Positions 23,795 to 32,913 of a DNA stretch of 64,000 nt are shown here, one piece after another. Below the pieces are notes generated by a model. That model ran no database searches, was not told the origin of the DNA, and saw only the letters and a list, made by a program, of their open reading frames with translations. The stretch covers positions 62,001 through 126,000 of the forward strand of contig CAYXUU010000002.1 in NCBI GenBank assembly GCA_964468645.1, in the 5' to 3' direction. How positions within the stretch are numbered: the stretch's first letter is position 1; the number at the start of each line of letters is the position of its first letter. The DNA is from JAIOZK01 sp964468645 (lineage in GTDB: Bacteria; Bacteroidota; Bacteroidia; Bacteroidales; JAIOZK01). Position numbers and translations under genes: made by a program.

Positions 23795-26644
23795 ATGAAG
23801 AGATCATTTTTTTTATCCGGATTAATTGTTTTCATATGTATAGTAAGTATGAAAATATCGCCGGGCCAGTATTATTTATCCGGGCAGGATCCGGCATCGG
23901 TTCGCTGGAACCAGATAAATACAGAAAATTTCCAGGTTATTTTTCCGGAAGGAAATGAAAAACAGGCTCAATACATAGCTAACATTCTTGATACCGTTTA
24001 CAGTATCAATTCACAAAACCTTGAGGTTAATCCAAAAAAGATCTCCCTGGTATTACATGTTCATGCTGTAACATCCAATGCTTTTGTTGGGTGGGCCCCA
24101 AAACGAATTGAATTTTTCAATGTCCCTCCTCAGGATTCATACCCACAGGAATGGTATCAACAACTGGGATTGCATGAATTCAGGCATGTACAGCAGATCA
24201 GTAAGGTAAATCAAGGTTTGACAAAGATATTATCCTATATACTTGGCCAGCAGGGAACAATTGCCATTGTAGGACTTTATGTTCCATTCTGGTTTCTTGA
24301 AGGGGATGCTGTATTCACAGAAACCTTTCATAGCCATTCCGGCCGCGGCCGGGATCCCGCCTTTACCATGCCTCTTCGTGCCCAGTTAATCGAGAAAGAT
24401 ATATACAGTTATGATAAAGCAAGTTTGGGATCATTTAAAGATTATATCCCGAACCATTATATTCTCGGATATCATCTGGTCGCCTCCGGATATCAACAAT
24501 ATCTGCCCGGGTTATGGAATCAACCATTGAATAAAACCGGCAGAAATCCTTATATGGTTGTACCCTTTGCAAGCGGAATAAAGAACATCACCGGTTTATC
24601 AAAAACAGATTTTTACTGCCAGGCCTTAACCGGACTGAAAACACAATGGGAAATAATAAGAGATCCGCAACAGGAATCGTTAAGAACTTATATTACACCT
24701 GACTTTTCAAGAGTATTTACAAACTACAGACAACCCTGCTTAATTGACGATTCTACTGTTGTGGCAATCCGTAGTAGTTTGAATGACATTACCAGGATAG
24801 TTACCATCGATAAAAATGGAAAGGAGCTGAAGATTAAATCCCCAGGGATAATTTTCAGGGATAATCTGTCATATGCGGATGGTAATCTTTGCTGGGCTGA
24901 AAAAGATTTTGATCCCCGATGGAGCAACCGGGAATATTCAAATATTTACCTTTTTGACTATCGTAGCAAAAAACAAAAAAAGCTTACCCGGAAGTCGAGG
25001 TATTTTGTTCCTGAGTTATCGCACGACGGTTCCAAAATAGCAACGGTTGAAGTTTCTGAGGTTAATGAATATTCCCTTATTATCATAGATACACAAAGCG
25101 GCAAAGTGTTGAAAAAAATAACGACAGCAAATAACTACTTCATTCAACATCCTTCCTGGTCGGAGGATGATGGGATGATCGTCATGGTTCTTCTTGGAGA
25201 TGAGGGAAAAGCTATCGCTATTTACGATTTCATATCGGATCAGATTAAACCCAAAACTGAATTTTCCTATATTGACATTTCCCAACCAGTAATTTATCAT
25301 GACACAATTTATTATATCGGGCCTTACAATGGTATCAATAATATCTATGCTTTTATCCCGGATAAAGATGTTGTATATCAGGTAACATCATCCGGTTTTG
25401 GAGCATTTGATCCGGTTGTTATCAGCGGTGGGAATAGCCTGTTATATGCTGATTATAACTCAAGCGGTTATAAAATTATGTCTCAGCCAATTAAACCAGG
25501 ATACTGGAAACAGGTTAATGCAACCCAATTCCATAATATAAATCCATTTCCTATCATCGATGATACTTCCAGGAAAATTCTTGATGGTGAATCTATTCCA
25601 GGAACATCACATGAGGTTAAAAGATACAATCGGTTAACGCATTTATTTAATTTTCACAGCTGGTCACCATTTTACCTCGATGTGAATAAAGAAGACCTGA
25701 AGCCCGGGCTTGCAATTTTTTCGCAGAATAAACTCAGCACAGCAATAACTACACTTGGCTGGGAATATGACAGGAATGAGAAAACAGGAAAAACCGTCAT
25801 GAATTTTACTTATATGGGCTGGTATCCTGTAATTGATATTAAGGCTGATTTTGGCAGACGGAAAAGGATTAACATCGATTCTGCAGGGATAATACATCCT
25901 TATCGTTATTATCAAACAAGGCTGGAGGCAGGAATCACCCTGCCATTAAGATTTACATATAATCAATATTTTGCCGGTATCAGGCCAGGTGTTAGTCTCA
26001 CACAGTTTTTTTTATCAAGGGATAAATCTGCAGATTCAACGATTGATGCCCGGAATTTCACCTCCTTAAACTACAAATTCTATTTGTATAACCAGATCAA
26101 AACATCTCTTCGTGATCTTCAACCCAGGTGGGGACAGGTTTTAAATATTGGTTACAGTGATCTTCCATTTGAAAACGGGGATGTAAGTTCAATTACATAC
26201 GCAGAATTTATTCTTTACTTTCCCGGCATTTTGAGGCATCATGGTTTACGAGCCTATGCCGGGGCTGAAATAAGAAACACTGACAAATTCTTTTTCGGAA
26301 GCGAAGTCAGTTACCCCAGAGGTTTTAACCAGCTTTTTTATGATGAATTATACAGTTTTAAAATCGATTACCGGTTTCCTGTTGTTTATCCTGATTTCAG
26401 CCTGCTATCGATACTTTACCTGAAACGCATAAAGGCAGGTTTGTTTTATGATTATGCCATCGGCATCGATAAGAATGATACGGATTATTTCCGGTCGATG
26501 GGATTGGATATCAGGGCAGATTTACACATCATACGTTTCGTGGCACCATTTGATCTGGGTTTGAGAACAATGTATTTGCCGGATAGAAACAAGCTTGCAT
26601 TTGAGTTTTTGTTTGCTATTGATTTTGATGCGCTTTATTATTAG
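23795..26644 (+). CDS. Secreted gluzincin-like metallopeptidase with beta-propeller and outer-membrane barrel
   Basis: A 949-residue protein. After a signal peptide (about residues 1-24) comes a domain with HEFRH at residues 127-131, a perfect HExxH zinc site, and a downstream LEGDAVFTE in which Glu169 would be the third ligand, the arrangement of gluzincin (MA clan) peptidases. Residues about 290-590 have repeated YADGNLCWAEKDF- and DGSKIATVEVS-like blades typical of TolB/PD40 beta-propellers. The last 300 residues alternate short amphipathic strands and end in an aromatic-rich strand, like D15/OMP85-type barrels. Thus it probably sits in the outer membrane with a periplasmic or surface peptidase. 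Whether it is proteolytically active is inferred, not shown. Confidence 0.8.
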   Translation: MKRSFFLSGLIVFICIVSMKISPGQYYLSGQDPASVRWNQINTENFQVIFPEGNEKQAQYIANILDTVYSINSQNLEVNPKKISLVLHVHAVTSNAFVGWAPKRIEFFNVPPQDSYPQEWYQQLGLHEFRHVQQISKVNQGLTKILSYILGQQGTIAIVGLYVPFWFLEGDAVFTETFHSHSGRGRDPAFTMPLRAQLIEKDIYSYDKASLGSFKDYIPNHYILGYHLVASGYQQYLPGLWNQPLNKTGRNPYMVVPFASGIKNITGLSKTDFYCQALTGLKTQWEIIRDPQQESLRTYITPDFSRVFTNYRQPCLIDDSTVVAIRSSLNDITRIVTIDKNGKELKIKSPGIIFRDNLSYADGNLCWAEKDFDPRWSNREYSNIYLFDYRSKKQKKLTRKSRYFVPELSHDGSKIATVEVSEVNEYSLIIIDTQSGKVLKKITTANNYFIQHPSWSEDDGMIVMVLLGDEGKAIAIYDFISDQIKPKTEFSYIDISQPVIYHDTIYYIGPYNGINNIYAFIPDKDVVYQVTSSGFGAFDPVVISGGNSLLYADYNSSGYKIMSQPIKPGYWKQVNATQFHNINPFPIIDDTSRKILDGESIPGTSHEVKRYNRLTHLFNFHSWSPFYLDVNKEDLKPGLAIFSQNKLSTAITTLGWEYDRNEKTGKTVMNFTYMGWYPVIDIKADFGRRKRINIDSAGIIHPYRYYQTRLEAGITLPLRFTYNQYFAGIRPGVSLTQFFLSRDKSADSTIDARNFTSLNYKFYLYNQIKTSLRDLQPRWGQVLNIGYSDLPFENGDVSSITYAEFILYFPGILRHHGLRAYAGAEIRNTDKFFFGSEVSYPRGFNQLFYDELYSFKIDYRFPVVYPDFSLLSILYLKRIKAGLFYDYAIGIDKNDTDYFRSMGLDIRADLHIIRFVAPFDLGLRTMYLPDRNKLAFEFLFAIDFDALYY

Positions 26645-26823
26645 GTTTAAGAGTTTAGGGGTTGAAAAGCGCTAAACGCTTAAACCGCTAAGTGCTTGAA
26701 CCGCTAAGCGGATAAGCGGTTCTCTAACCTCATCAACAATTAAATCCTTAAACCTTTCAACTAATAAACCAGTAACCTCTCAACATATTTTCCTATCTTT
26801 AGCACACACCAAGAACTTAAAAA
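26645..26823. repeat. Repeat-rich gap with short inverted repeat
   Basis: Contains tandem CGCTAAAC/CGCTTAAAC/CGCTAAG-type units and an 8-bp inverted repeat (GAACCGCT 26698-26705 with AGCGGTTC 26715-26722). A TATCTTTA element, one base off the -7 consensus, lies close to the holin-like gene. Confidence 0.5.
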
Positions 26824-27153
26824 ATGGATATAATTCTCAGGTTACTCGTTTCTGCTGTAGCCGTGATGCTGGCTGCATGGTTGTTACCGGGCGTTTCTAT
26901 CAGAAGTTTCTGGACGGCCCTTGTCGTTGCTATTATCCTGGCATTATTTAACACATTTGTAAAACCTATTATGGTTTTTCTAACCTTTCCGGTTACAGTA
27001 TTCACCTTTGGGCTATTTTTGTTCGTGATCAACGCAGTTATCATCCTGCTTGCCAGTTATGTGGTCTCGGGTTTCAGTGTTGATGGTTTCTGGTGGGCTT
27101 TGTTATTCAGCCTTATCCTGAGTTTGATCCAGTATGTTTTTGGTATTAAGTAA
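26824..27153 (+). CDS. Phage_holin_4_2-type (YvlD-like) membrane protein
   Basis: A 109-residue integral membrane protein with three to four hydrophobic helices. The sequence begins MDIILRLLVSAVAVMLAAWL, then PGVSIRSFWTALVVAIILAL with FVKPIMVFLTFPVT, and the later AVIILLASYVVSGFSVDGFWW. These are the landmarks of the family annotated as phage holin family 4_2, which is in fact a common chromosomal membrane protein of uncertain role and no evidence of lysis function. No phage genes surround it. Confidence 0.85.
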   Translation: MDIILRLLVSAVAVMLAAWLLPGVSIRSFWTALVVAIILALFNTFVKPIMVFLTFPVTVFTFGLFLFVINAVIILLASYVVSGFSVDGFWWALLFSLILSLIQYVFGIK

Positions 27154-27196
27154 ACGATTCTATTAACATTTTCTATTAATAAAATAATTTTAACTC

Positions 27197-27658
27197 ATGA
27201 AAACCCGTATTCTGACATTTAAACCCGAAATTGAAAATATCATCCGTAAATGTGAGGTATGCTATACTGGAATGGTGGATGAAGAAAATATGCCCTATGT
27301 TATCCCGATGAATTTTGGCTACCATAATAACAACATCTACCTGCATTCGGCGCAAACCGGTAAGAAAATTAGCATACTAACAAAGAATCCTAATGTATGT
27401 GTGGTGTTCAGCACCGATCATGAATTGCGTTATGTGAATGAGCATGTTGCCTGCAGCTGGGGAATGAAATACAGGAGTATCCTGGCTTATGGAAAAGTTG
27501 AGTTTATTGAGGATTATGATGAAAAAATCACCGCACTGAATTGCATAATGAAGAACTATTCAGAAAAGGAGTTTACTTATAAACAGCCGGCCATCATTGA
27601 TGTCAAGGTTTATAAGGTTGTTGTAGATAAGTTTGAAGGCAGGGTTCATGGGTATTGA
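27197..27658 (+). CDS. Pyridoxamine 5'-phosphate oxidase-like flavoprotein
   Basis: A 153-residue protein with the split-barrel flavin-binding fold of the PNPOx-like or NimA group. It shows the family pattern of an N-terminal helix (IENIIRKCEVCYTGMV), the paired strands PYVIPMNFGYHNNNIYLHSA with the flavin-phosphate-binding GKKISILTKNPNVCVVFS, and YRSILAYGKVEFI, ending in IIDVKVYKVVVDKFEGR. Such proteins bind FMN, heme or F420; the exact ligand cannot be read. It is monocistronic, 44 nt after the membrane protein. Confidence 0.85.
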   Translation: MKTRILTFKPEIENIIRKCEVCYTGMVDEENMPYVIPMNFGYHNNNIYLHSAQTGKKISILTKNPNVCVVFSTDHELRYVNEHVACSWGMKYRSILAYGKVEFIEDYDEKITALNCIMKNYSEKEFTYKQPAIIDVKVYKVVVDKFEGRVHGY

Positions 27659-27708
27659 GTTGGCAAAGGTTGCCAGCCTGTGAAAGGTTTGCAACCTTAA
27701 ATACCTCC

Positions 27709-28419
27709 CTAATCCAATACCTGTATCTTACCGGATGTTTTAAAGTTTCCTGATTCGACAGAATAAATATAAAGACCGGCCGGAACGCGGTTTCCATATT
27801 TGTCGGCCAGGTTCCATCTGTATTTGAAGGTTCCTGATTGCTGGTATTCAAATCTGACAATTTCCCTGCCCAGTAGATCATAGATGGCAAATTCCGGTTC
27901 CTGTGTTACCGAGAATTCGATATTGACAAAGTCTTCAGCCGGATTTGGATAAAGGTTGATTTCAGCATATTCTTCCATAGGTTCCTCCATCCCGATAACG
28001 ATGTTATAACAATCGCTCTGGTAAGAAGTGATAATTCCAATCGTATCTAAAACACCATCCTGCATTCCACCTCCAATATCAAATGTTGTGGATCCCACAT
28101 AAAACTCCTCCGGACTATGTTCAGTATAATATACATCAACGGTATAACTACCTCCCTCCAGAGGACCAATAGCCACAAAAAGATCAAAATTACACATACA
28201 ATAGCAAGCATCCCCTATATCATTTTGTAGCCATTTCAGATGATATTCGTCCTGTATTACTATCATTTCATAAAAAGAACAACAGTTTCTATATGAACCC
28301 ACATCCCATATTGTAACATTATTACCATCAACATATGCATAAATACTATCTGGGAGGTTTTGAGCAATTAAACCAATTGATACTGATCCAACGATTAAAA
28401 TGAGTATTAGTTTTTTCAT
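27709..28419 (-). CDS. T9SS cargo protein, small
   Basis: A 236-residue secreted protein. The signal peptide is LILILIVGSVSIGLIAQ and the C-terminal region (from INLYPNPAEDFVNIEFS to GKIQVLD) is a T9SS sorting domain of the FlgD-Ig-like type. The middle contains six cysteines in two clusters (RNCCSFYE, DACYCMC) but no recognised domain. A TATCTTTA element 14 nt upstream of the ATG may be its promoter. Function unknown. Confidence 0.82.
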   Translation of the reverse strand: MKKLILILIVGSVSIGLIAQNLPDSIYAYVDGNNVTIWDVGSYRNCCSFYEMIVIQDEYHLKWLQNDIGDACYCMCNFDLFVAIGPLEGGSYTVDVYYTEHSPEEFYVGSTTFDIGGGMQDGVLDTIGIITSYQSDCYNIVIGMEEPMEEYAEINLYPNPAEDFVNIEFSVTQEPEFAIYDLLGREIVRFEYQQSGTFKYRWNLADKYGNRVPAGLYIYSVESGNFKTSGKIQVLD

Positions 28420-28483
28420 GGCTTTGAAGGATTAAAGATAACACATATATTGTATATAGACAACTAATATTTATTTTGGTTGC

Positions 28484-29158
28484 CTATGGTGGAAAAAAAT
28501 ATCCAATCGAAAAACATGGATTAAAATATGCACCCGGGCCAATTTTATACCAGTTCCACCAGATTCCTTCTGCTAAAGGATCCTCATATGATTCAATAAC
28601 AACTACCTTACACCCTTCCTGATCAATAAACTCGTAAGTCTTCTCATGCATTTCCTTATAATAAAACTGAAATCCTACCTCAAGATCCAAAAAGAATCTT
28701 TTCAATTGACCTATCGACGACCGATATCCGATGGCTATACCCCCACCATAAGTATGGAAAAAATTATCGGCATTATAGTGTGAAAAACAGGGCTCTGGTA
28801 TTGAACTGCCTTGATCATAAATATGATGAGTTACATATACTTTTTGATCTGTATAAAAATAGCCATACCCGATTTTCATTTTAATATAGAATCCTCCCAG
28901 TTGTCTTTTAAAAGGGTAATAGCGCAGGAGAGGTTCCACTTTAAGCCCTCTATGTCGGGTTATGTTTATATTGTAATAACCTGAGATCATAATTCCCAGA
29001 TTTAATGGTTGCAATATCGTACGTTCGTAAGAAAATTTTGCTTTATTTATAAAACCGAGTGGAAATATACTAAAAGAGTTTTTCTTTTCTTTTTCTTGCC
29101 CCAATACAATCCCTAGCTGAAGATTAATAACAAAAAAAAGGATCAAGAGCTTCTTCAT
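28484..29158 (-). CDS. Putative outer-membrane beta-barrel protein
   Basis: A 224-residue protein from the ATG at 29158. A signal peptide (KKLLILFFVINLQLGIVLGQ) precedes a body of alternating strands with many Tyr and Gly (for example GFYIKMKIGYGYFYTD, FFLDLEVGFQFYYKEM) and a terminal strand ending in Phe-Pro-Pro, typical of small outer-membrane barrels. An earlier start at 29185 would add nine hydrophilic residues before the signal peptide. The ATG overlaps the PAP2 phosphatase stop codon by 4 nt (ATGA), so it is translationally coupled to that upstream gene. Confidence 0.78.
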   Translation of the reverse strand: MKKLLILFFVINLQLGIVLGQEKEKKNSFSIFPLGFINKAKFSYERTILQPLNLGIMISGYYNINITRHRGLKVEPLLRYYPFKRQLGGFYIKMKIGYGYFYTDQKVYVTHHIYDQGSSIPEPCFSHYNADNFFHTYGGGIAIGYRSSIGQLKRFFLDLEVGFQFYYKEMHEKTYEFIDQEGCKVVVIESYEDPLAEGIWWNWYKIGPGAYFNPCFSIGYFFPP

Positions 29159-29721
29159 GATTTTTCTTTTATGAAGAACAAACATCCATACCCAAAAATC
29201 AATGCAAGGGAAGTTCCCAACACGGCACCACCAAGCACATCTCCCGGATAATGCACACCAAGATAAATCCTGCTGTAACCAACTATAAAAGCCCAGGGTA
29301 TAATTAGAGGGGGAAGAATTCTAAAAGTCTTTCCAAGCAAGACAGAAATAAAAACCGCGATAGCAAAAGAGTTAGCAGCATGACCTGAGACAAAACCAAA
29401 TTGCCCACCTCTATAATCATTAATGATATGCACAAGATCATTTAAGTTCTGTTCATGGGTTGGCCTTAAACGCTCGAACATATTCTTAAACAGGTGAACA
29501 TGAACCTGATCGGTAATGGCAATCAGGATAGCAGCAAAAATCAGTACAATCCAGATTTGTTTCTTATACCTCTTCCAGATCAGGAAAAACAGGAATGAGT
29601 AAAGAGGTATCCAGATATACTTATTGCTGATCCACCACATCACCTGGTCAAAGAAAGGGGAATGCCAACCATTAATGGCGAGAAAAAGTTGCTGGTCCCA
29701 TTCTAAGATTTGTTCAAGCAT
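29155..29721 (-). CDS. PAP2 family membrane phosphatase
   Basis: A 188-residue inner-membrane phosphatase, probably on lipid phosphates or undecaprenyl pyrophosphate. The three signature motifs are visible: KNMFERLRP (C1), GFVSGHAANSFA (C2, with the catalytic His) and SRIYLGVHYPGDVLGG (C3). Four to five hydrophobic helices separate them. It overlaps the downstream barrel gene by an ATGA and is preceded by a heptamer array. Substrate remains unknown. Confidence 0.9.
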   Translation of the reverse strand: MLEQILEWDQQLFLAINGWHSPFFDQVMWWISNKYIWIPLYSFLFFLIWKRYKKQIWIVLIFAAILIAITDQVHVHLFKNMFERLRPTHEQNLNDLVHIINDYRGGQFGFVSGHAANSFAIAVFISVLLGKTFRILPPLIIPWAFIVGYSRIYLGVHYPGDVLGGAVLGTSLALIFGYGCLFFIKEKS

Positions 29722-29789
29722 GGCAGTTTAAGATATTGGTTTGAAGTTCGAAGTTAAGCTTTCCTTATACATATATGGGTATAATTATT

Positions 29790-29830
29790 GAGTTCTGAGT
29801 TTTGGGTTTTGAGTTTTGAGTTTTGGGTTA
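29790..29830. repeat. Heptanucleotide array GAGTTYT between PAP2 and obgE
   Basis: About six units (GAGTTCT, GAGTTTT, GGGTTTT, GAGTTTT, GAGTTTT, GGGTTA) in tandem. Same unit as the arrays that flank the four-helix-bundle gene at 53.7 kb. Begins 17 nt past the obgE stop on the minus strand. Confidence 0.8.
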
Positions 29831-29847
29831 ATCAGGTTTACAATTGT

Positions 29848-30843
29848 TTATGAATCGCCCTGCAGTTTACTCCATATCAAATCTTTAAGCTTCTGCAATC
29901 CCGTTTCTGCAACCGATGAGATAAAAACATACGGAATATCGGGCAGATCAGGTTTGATTTCATCGATTAATTCCTGATCTAATAGATCAGATTTTGAGAT
30001 TGCAAGAATTTTATCCTTATGTAACAACTCCGGATTATACTGTTTCAATTCATTCAATAATATCCTATATTCCTTTGCGATATCATCACTATCGGAAGGA
30101 ACCATGTACAACAGAATAGAATTTCTTTCGATATGGCGCAGGAAACGCAAACCCAGACCTTTTCCTTGGTGGGCATTTTCGATGATGCCTGGGATATCTG
30201 CCATTACAAATGATTTATAACCACGATACTTTACGATACCCAGGTTGGGAGTAAGGGTTGTAAACGGATAGTCTGCAATCTCAGGTTTTGCAGCTGATAC
30301 AACAGACAGCAGTGTTGATTTACCTGCATTTGGAAAGCCAACAAGCCCGACATCAGCCAGAACCTTCAATTCAACAATAAAAGACATTTCTATTCCTGGT
30401 TTACCGGGCTGTGCATATTTGGGAGTTTGATTGGTAGCCGATTTGAAATGATCATTACCAAGGCCACCCATACCACCCTCCAAAAGGACCTTTTCTTCTT
30501 TATCTTCGGTAATCTCACATATGAAGGTACCTGTTTCGGCATCTTTTGCCACTGTTCCCAGGGGAACTTCTATAATCTGGCTTTTACCACTTGCCCCAGT
30601 ACTTCGCTGCCTGCCTCCCGATTCGCCATGCTCTGCCCTGATATGCCTGGTATATCTTAAATGTAGCAAGGTCCACATCTGGCTATTGCCCCTGAGTATG
30701 ATATCACCTCCCCTGCCGCCGTCACCACCGTCAGGGCCACCCCGGGGTACAAACTTCTCCCTTCTGAAATGTACCGATCCAGGTCCACCGTTGCCCGAAC
30801 GGCAGTAGATCTTTATGTAATCGACGAAATTAGGCCCGGACAT
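29848..30843 (-). CDS. obgE: GTPase Obg (CgtA)
   Basis: ObgE is an essential GTPase for large-subunit ribosome maturation and stress control. The 331-residue protein has the glycine-rich Obg domain (GNGGPGSVHFRREKFVPRGG near the N-terminus, about residues 1-160) and a G domain with G1 GFPNAGKSTLL, G3 DIPGII, G4 as ISKSD instead of NKxD, and G5 near SSVAE. The C-terminal extension of proteobacterial Obg is absent. The upstream gene hpt is about 107 bp away, same direction; adk, often between these two in Bacteroidota, is not in the gap. The leader holds TTGAATCG octamers. Confidence 0.95.
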   Translation of the reverse strand: MSGPNFVDYIKIYCRSGNGGPGSVHFRREKFVPRGGPDGGDGGRGGDIILRGNSQMWTLLHLRYTRHIRAEHGESGGRQRSTGASGKSQIIEVPLGTVAKDAETGTFICEITEDKEEKVLLEGGMGGLGNDHFKSATNQTPKYAQPGKPGIEMSFIVELKVLADVGLVGFPNAGKSTLLSVVSAAKPEIADYPFTTLTPNLGIVKYRGYKSFVMADIPGIIENAHQGKGLGLRFLRHIERNSILLYMVPSDSDDIAKEYRILLNELKQYNPELLHKDKILAISKSDLLDQELIDEIKPDLPDIPYVFISSVAETGLQKLKDLIWSKLQGDS

Positions 30844-30852
30844 TTTAAATTG

Positions 30853-30884
30853 TTGAGTTATTGAATTATTGAATCGTTGAATCG
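30853..30884. repeat. Octanucleotide array upstream of obgE
   Basis: TTGAGTTA, TTGAATTA, TTGAATCG, TTGAATCG at 8-bp spacing, 10 bp before the obgE ATG on the leader side. Confidence 0.55.
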
Positions 30885-30949
30885 TTTAACTTCCTGGTTA
30901 AAACATTGATCAATGACAAATTTTATTGACGATTGATGAATATTCATTT

Positions 30950-31483
30950 TCAAATTATCGTATAAATATCCGGATAGTTTCTGCCATATCCGTCATAATC
31001 AAGTCCGTAGCCAATGATGAAATCATTAGGGATTTTCATCCCGATATAATCAATCCTGTAATCTTTCTGAAAAGCACCGGGTTTAAACAACAGGGTTGCA
31101 ATTTTTACTTCATTTGCCCCAAGGGATTTTAGCTGGTGCACCGTATATTCCATGGTAACTCCTGTATCGATGATATCTTCCACGATCACTACATTTCTGT
31201 CTCTGAGGTTATGATCCAGCCCTATTAATTCACGCACCATGGACGTGGATTTTGTCCCGGAATATGAAGACAACTTAACAAAAGAGACTTCACAATCAAA
31301 TTCAAATCTTCTTATCAGGTCGGAGGCAAATATAAAAGCTCCATTCAGTATGATCAGAAAAAGGGGATTTTTATCATGCATGTCTTTTTCGATGCTGTCA
31401 GCAACATTCTGCACCGCTTTCTGTATCTCCTCATTATTGATAAATATCTTAAACTCCTTGTCGTAAGCTTTAACTTTCTTCAT
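30950..31483 (-). CDS. hpt: Hypoxanthine phosphoribosyltransferase
   Basis: Hpt salvages hypoxanthine and guanine to IMP and GMP using PRPP. The 177-residue protein has the N-terminal helix region, FLIILNGAFIFASDL, the loop-forming VKLSSYSGTKSTSM and the PRPP-binding motif VVIVEDIIDTGVTM, then the C-terminal PNDFIIGYGLDYDGYGRN with the purine-stacking aromatic. purE is divergent, so purine metabolism genes share this region. A TATATTTG element lies about 31 nt upstream of the ATG. Confidence 0.95.
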   Translation of the reverse strand: MKKVKAYDKEFKIFINNEEIQKAVQNVADSIEKDMHDKNPLFLIILNGAFIFASDLIRRFEFDCEVSFVKLSSYSGTKSTSMVRELIGLDHNLRDRNVVIVEDIIDTGVTMEYTVHQLKSLGANEVKIATLLFKPGAFQKDYRIDYIGMKIPNDFIIGYGLDYDGYGRNYPDIYTII

Positions 31484-31813
31484 GATAACAAATTGTAGTT
31501 ATTGAAACCTTTACAAATATAGGTGTTTAGCCATGAGATTGAAAACTTAATTTTACTTTTGCAGAAAATCATTCATCGGATCATCAAATATTTTTATCAT
31601 CTAATTTCTCGAATCAAACTAATTATGACAATATTAACAAACAAATAACCGTACATACTATTATTCCAGGTATTTCAAATACACAAACCAAGGTTCTGAG
31701 TCTAACTGAAGCACATCTCAAACCAATCTGGTACCAGGAATACATAAAAATTCGATAAATTCGTGTAATTCGATGATAAATAAACATATTCGATGATATA
31801 ATAATTAGTTGAT
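31484..31813. other. Divergent promoter region between hpt and purE
   Basis: About 330 bp without a gene. It holds a TATATTTG element for hpt (31514-31521, minus), one imperfect ATTCATCGGAT copy (31571-31581) of the palindrome seen upstream of dnaK, and a short ATTCG-based direct repeat near 31745-31796. No riboswitch was recognised; the PurR/PRPP-type control of purE is not visible. Confidence 0.5.
31514..31521 (-). promoter_or_regulatory. Bacteroidota -7 element (TATATTTG) of hpt
   Basis: CAAATATA on the plus strand is TATATTTG on the minus, matching TAnnTTTG, 31 nt before the hpt ATG. Confidence 0.5.
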
Positions 31814-32320
31814 ATGAAAGCAATAGTTAGCATTATTATGGGCAGCACATCCGATTTACCGGTTATGGAACAGGCTGCACAGATATTAAATGACATGGAG
31901 ATCCCATTCGAAATCAACGCCCTTTCAGCACATCGCACTCCCGGGCAGGTAGAGGAGTTTGCAAAGAGCGCCTATGACAGGGGCATCAGGGTGGTTATCG
32001 CAGGGGCAGGTATGGCAGCTCATCTTCCGGGTGTTATAGCCGCTATGACACCTGTTCCTGTAATCGGTGTTCCTATCAAGGCTTCACTCGAAGGTTTGGA
32101 TTCATTACTTGCCATCGTTCAGATGCCCCCTGGAATTCCGGTTGCTACCGTCGGAATTAACGGCGCCAGAAATGCCGGTATTCTTGCAGCAGGGATCCTG
32201 GCTACTGGTGATGAGGTATTGATGAAGAAAGTGGTTGAGTTCAAAGAAGACCTGAAAGGGAAGATTATGAAGGCAAATGAGGAGCTGAAGAAGATTGAGT
32301 TTAAGTTTAAAACGAACTAA
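31814..32320 (+). CDS. purE: N5-carboxyaminoimidazole ribonucleotide mutase
   Basis: PurE moves the carboxyl group of N5-CAIR to C4 in de novo purine synthesis. The 168-residue protein is full-length with MGSTSDLPVMEQA (substrate phosphate), SAHRTPGQVEEF (catalytic His region), IAGAGMAAHLPGVIAA and PVIGVPIKASLEGLDSLL. purK is not adjacent. The C-terminus is lysine- and glutamate-rich. Confidence 0.95.
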   Translation: MKAIVSIIMGSTSDLPVMEQAAQILNDMEIPFEINALSAHRTPGQVEEFAKSAYDRGIRVVIAGAGMAAHLPGVIAAMTPVPVIGVPIKASLEGLDSLLAIVQMPPGIPVATVGINGARNAGILAAGILATGDEVLMKKVVEFKEDLKGKIMKANEELKKIEFKFKTN

Positions 32321-32480
32321 GCCCACCCTCTACATTTATCGTGAGATAGATTGGATTGATCGATAAATTGTCGATTATCAGTTACTGCTGTCCGGGCAAT
32401 ATGAAAACAGGTAAATAGATTCTTCGGTTACGCATAGAATGACAGGGAATTAGATAGATGGGGGGATATCACAACCTGGT

Positions 32481-32574
32481 TTAACCGCAAAATCCGCAAA
32501 GATCGCGAGTTGCTAATACGCTGTCTGACATTTCTTTGCGTTCTTCGCGAATTCTTTGCGGATTTTGCGGTTAA
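32481..32574. repeat. Perfect 22-bp inverted repeat
   Basis: Arms 32481-32502 and 32553-32574 are exact reverse complements (core AACCGCAAAATCCGCAAAG), separated by about 50 nt. The right half reads as 7-bp TTTGCG-based units. Confidence 0.85.
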
Positions 32575-32780
32575 GTCAATTTTAAAGTTGTGATACAGAC
32601 CCTCTAAAGAAACCCTGAAACGTATGTCATTGGCAGCGTAGCCGAAGAATCTCCGAACTTAAACCAGACAGTAATGATTATCAGTTGTCAATTCCCAACG
32701 GTTGATGTTATTACGCCCATTCTGGCTTATTATCCTATTTGGGATTTCAAAGGTCCGGTTTAGCATAAACATTTATAATG

Positions 32781-32913
32781 CGACTTCTCCGAAGTCGTTT
32801 TGCTTATCGCTTATTTCCAGGTTACAATAGTGTGACCTCTACGAGGTCATGGTAATTTAACCATTAAATCGGTTTGTTGTTCGCTATGTTGTATGATCTC
32901 CTAAGCGATCATT
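32781..32913. repeat. Three REP-like hairpins in series
   Basis: CGACTTC-TCC-GAAGTCG (32781-32797), TGACCTC-TAC-GAGGTCA (32833-32849), both with perfect 7-bp stems, and ATGATC/GATCAT (32894-32913). The first two share the layout stem-YCC/TAC loop-stem and look like members of a repetitive extragenic palindrome family. Confidence 0.65.

Noticed and set aside
26824..27153. Prophage remnant because of a holin-family annotation
   Set aside because: No other phage gene is near, and the family is mostly chromosomal.
31702..31938. Minus-strand frame over the purE promoter and 5' end
   Set aside because: Covers the start of purE in antisense and contains repeat-derived sequence; no coding features.
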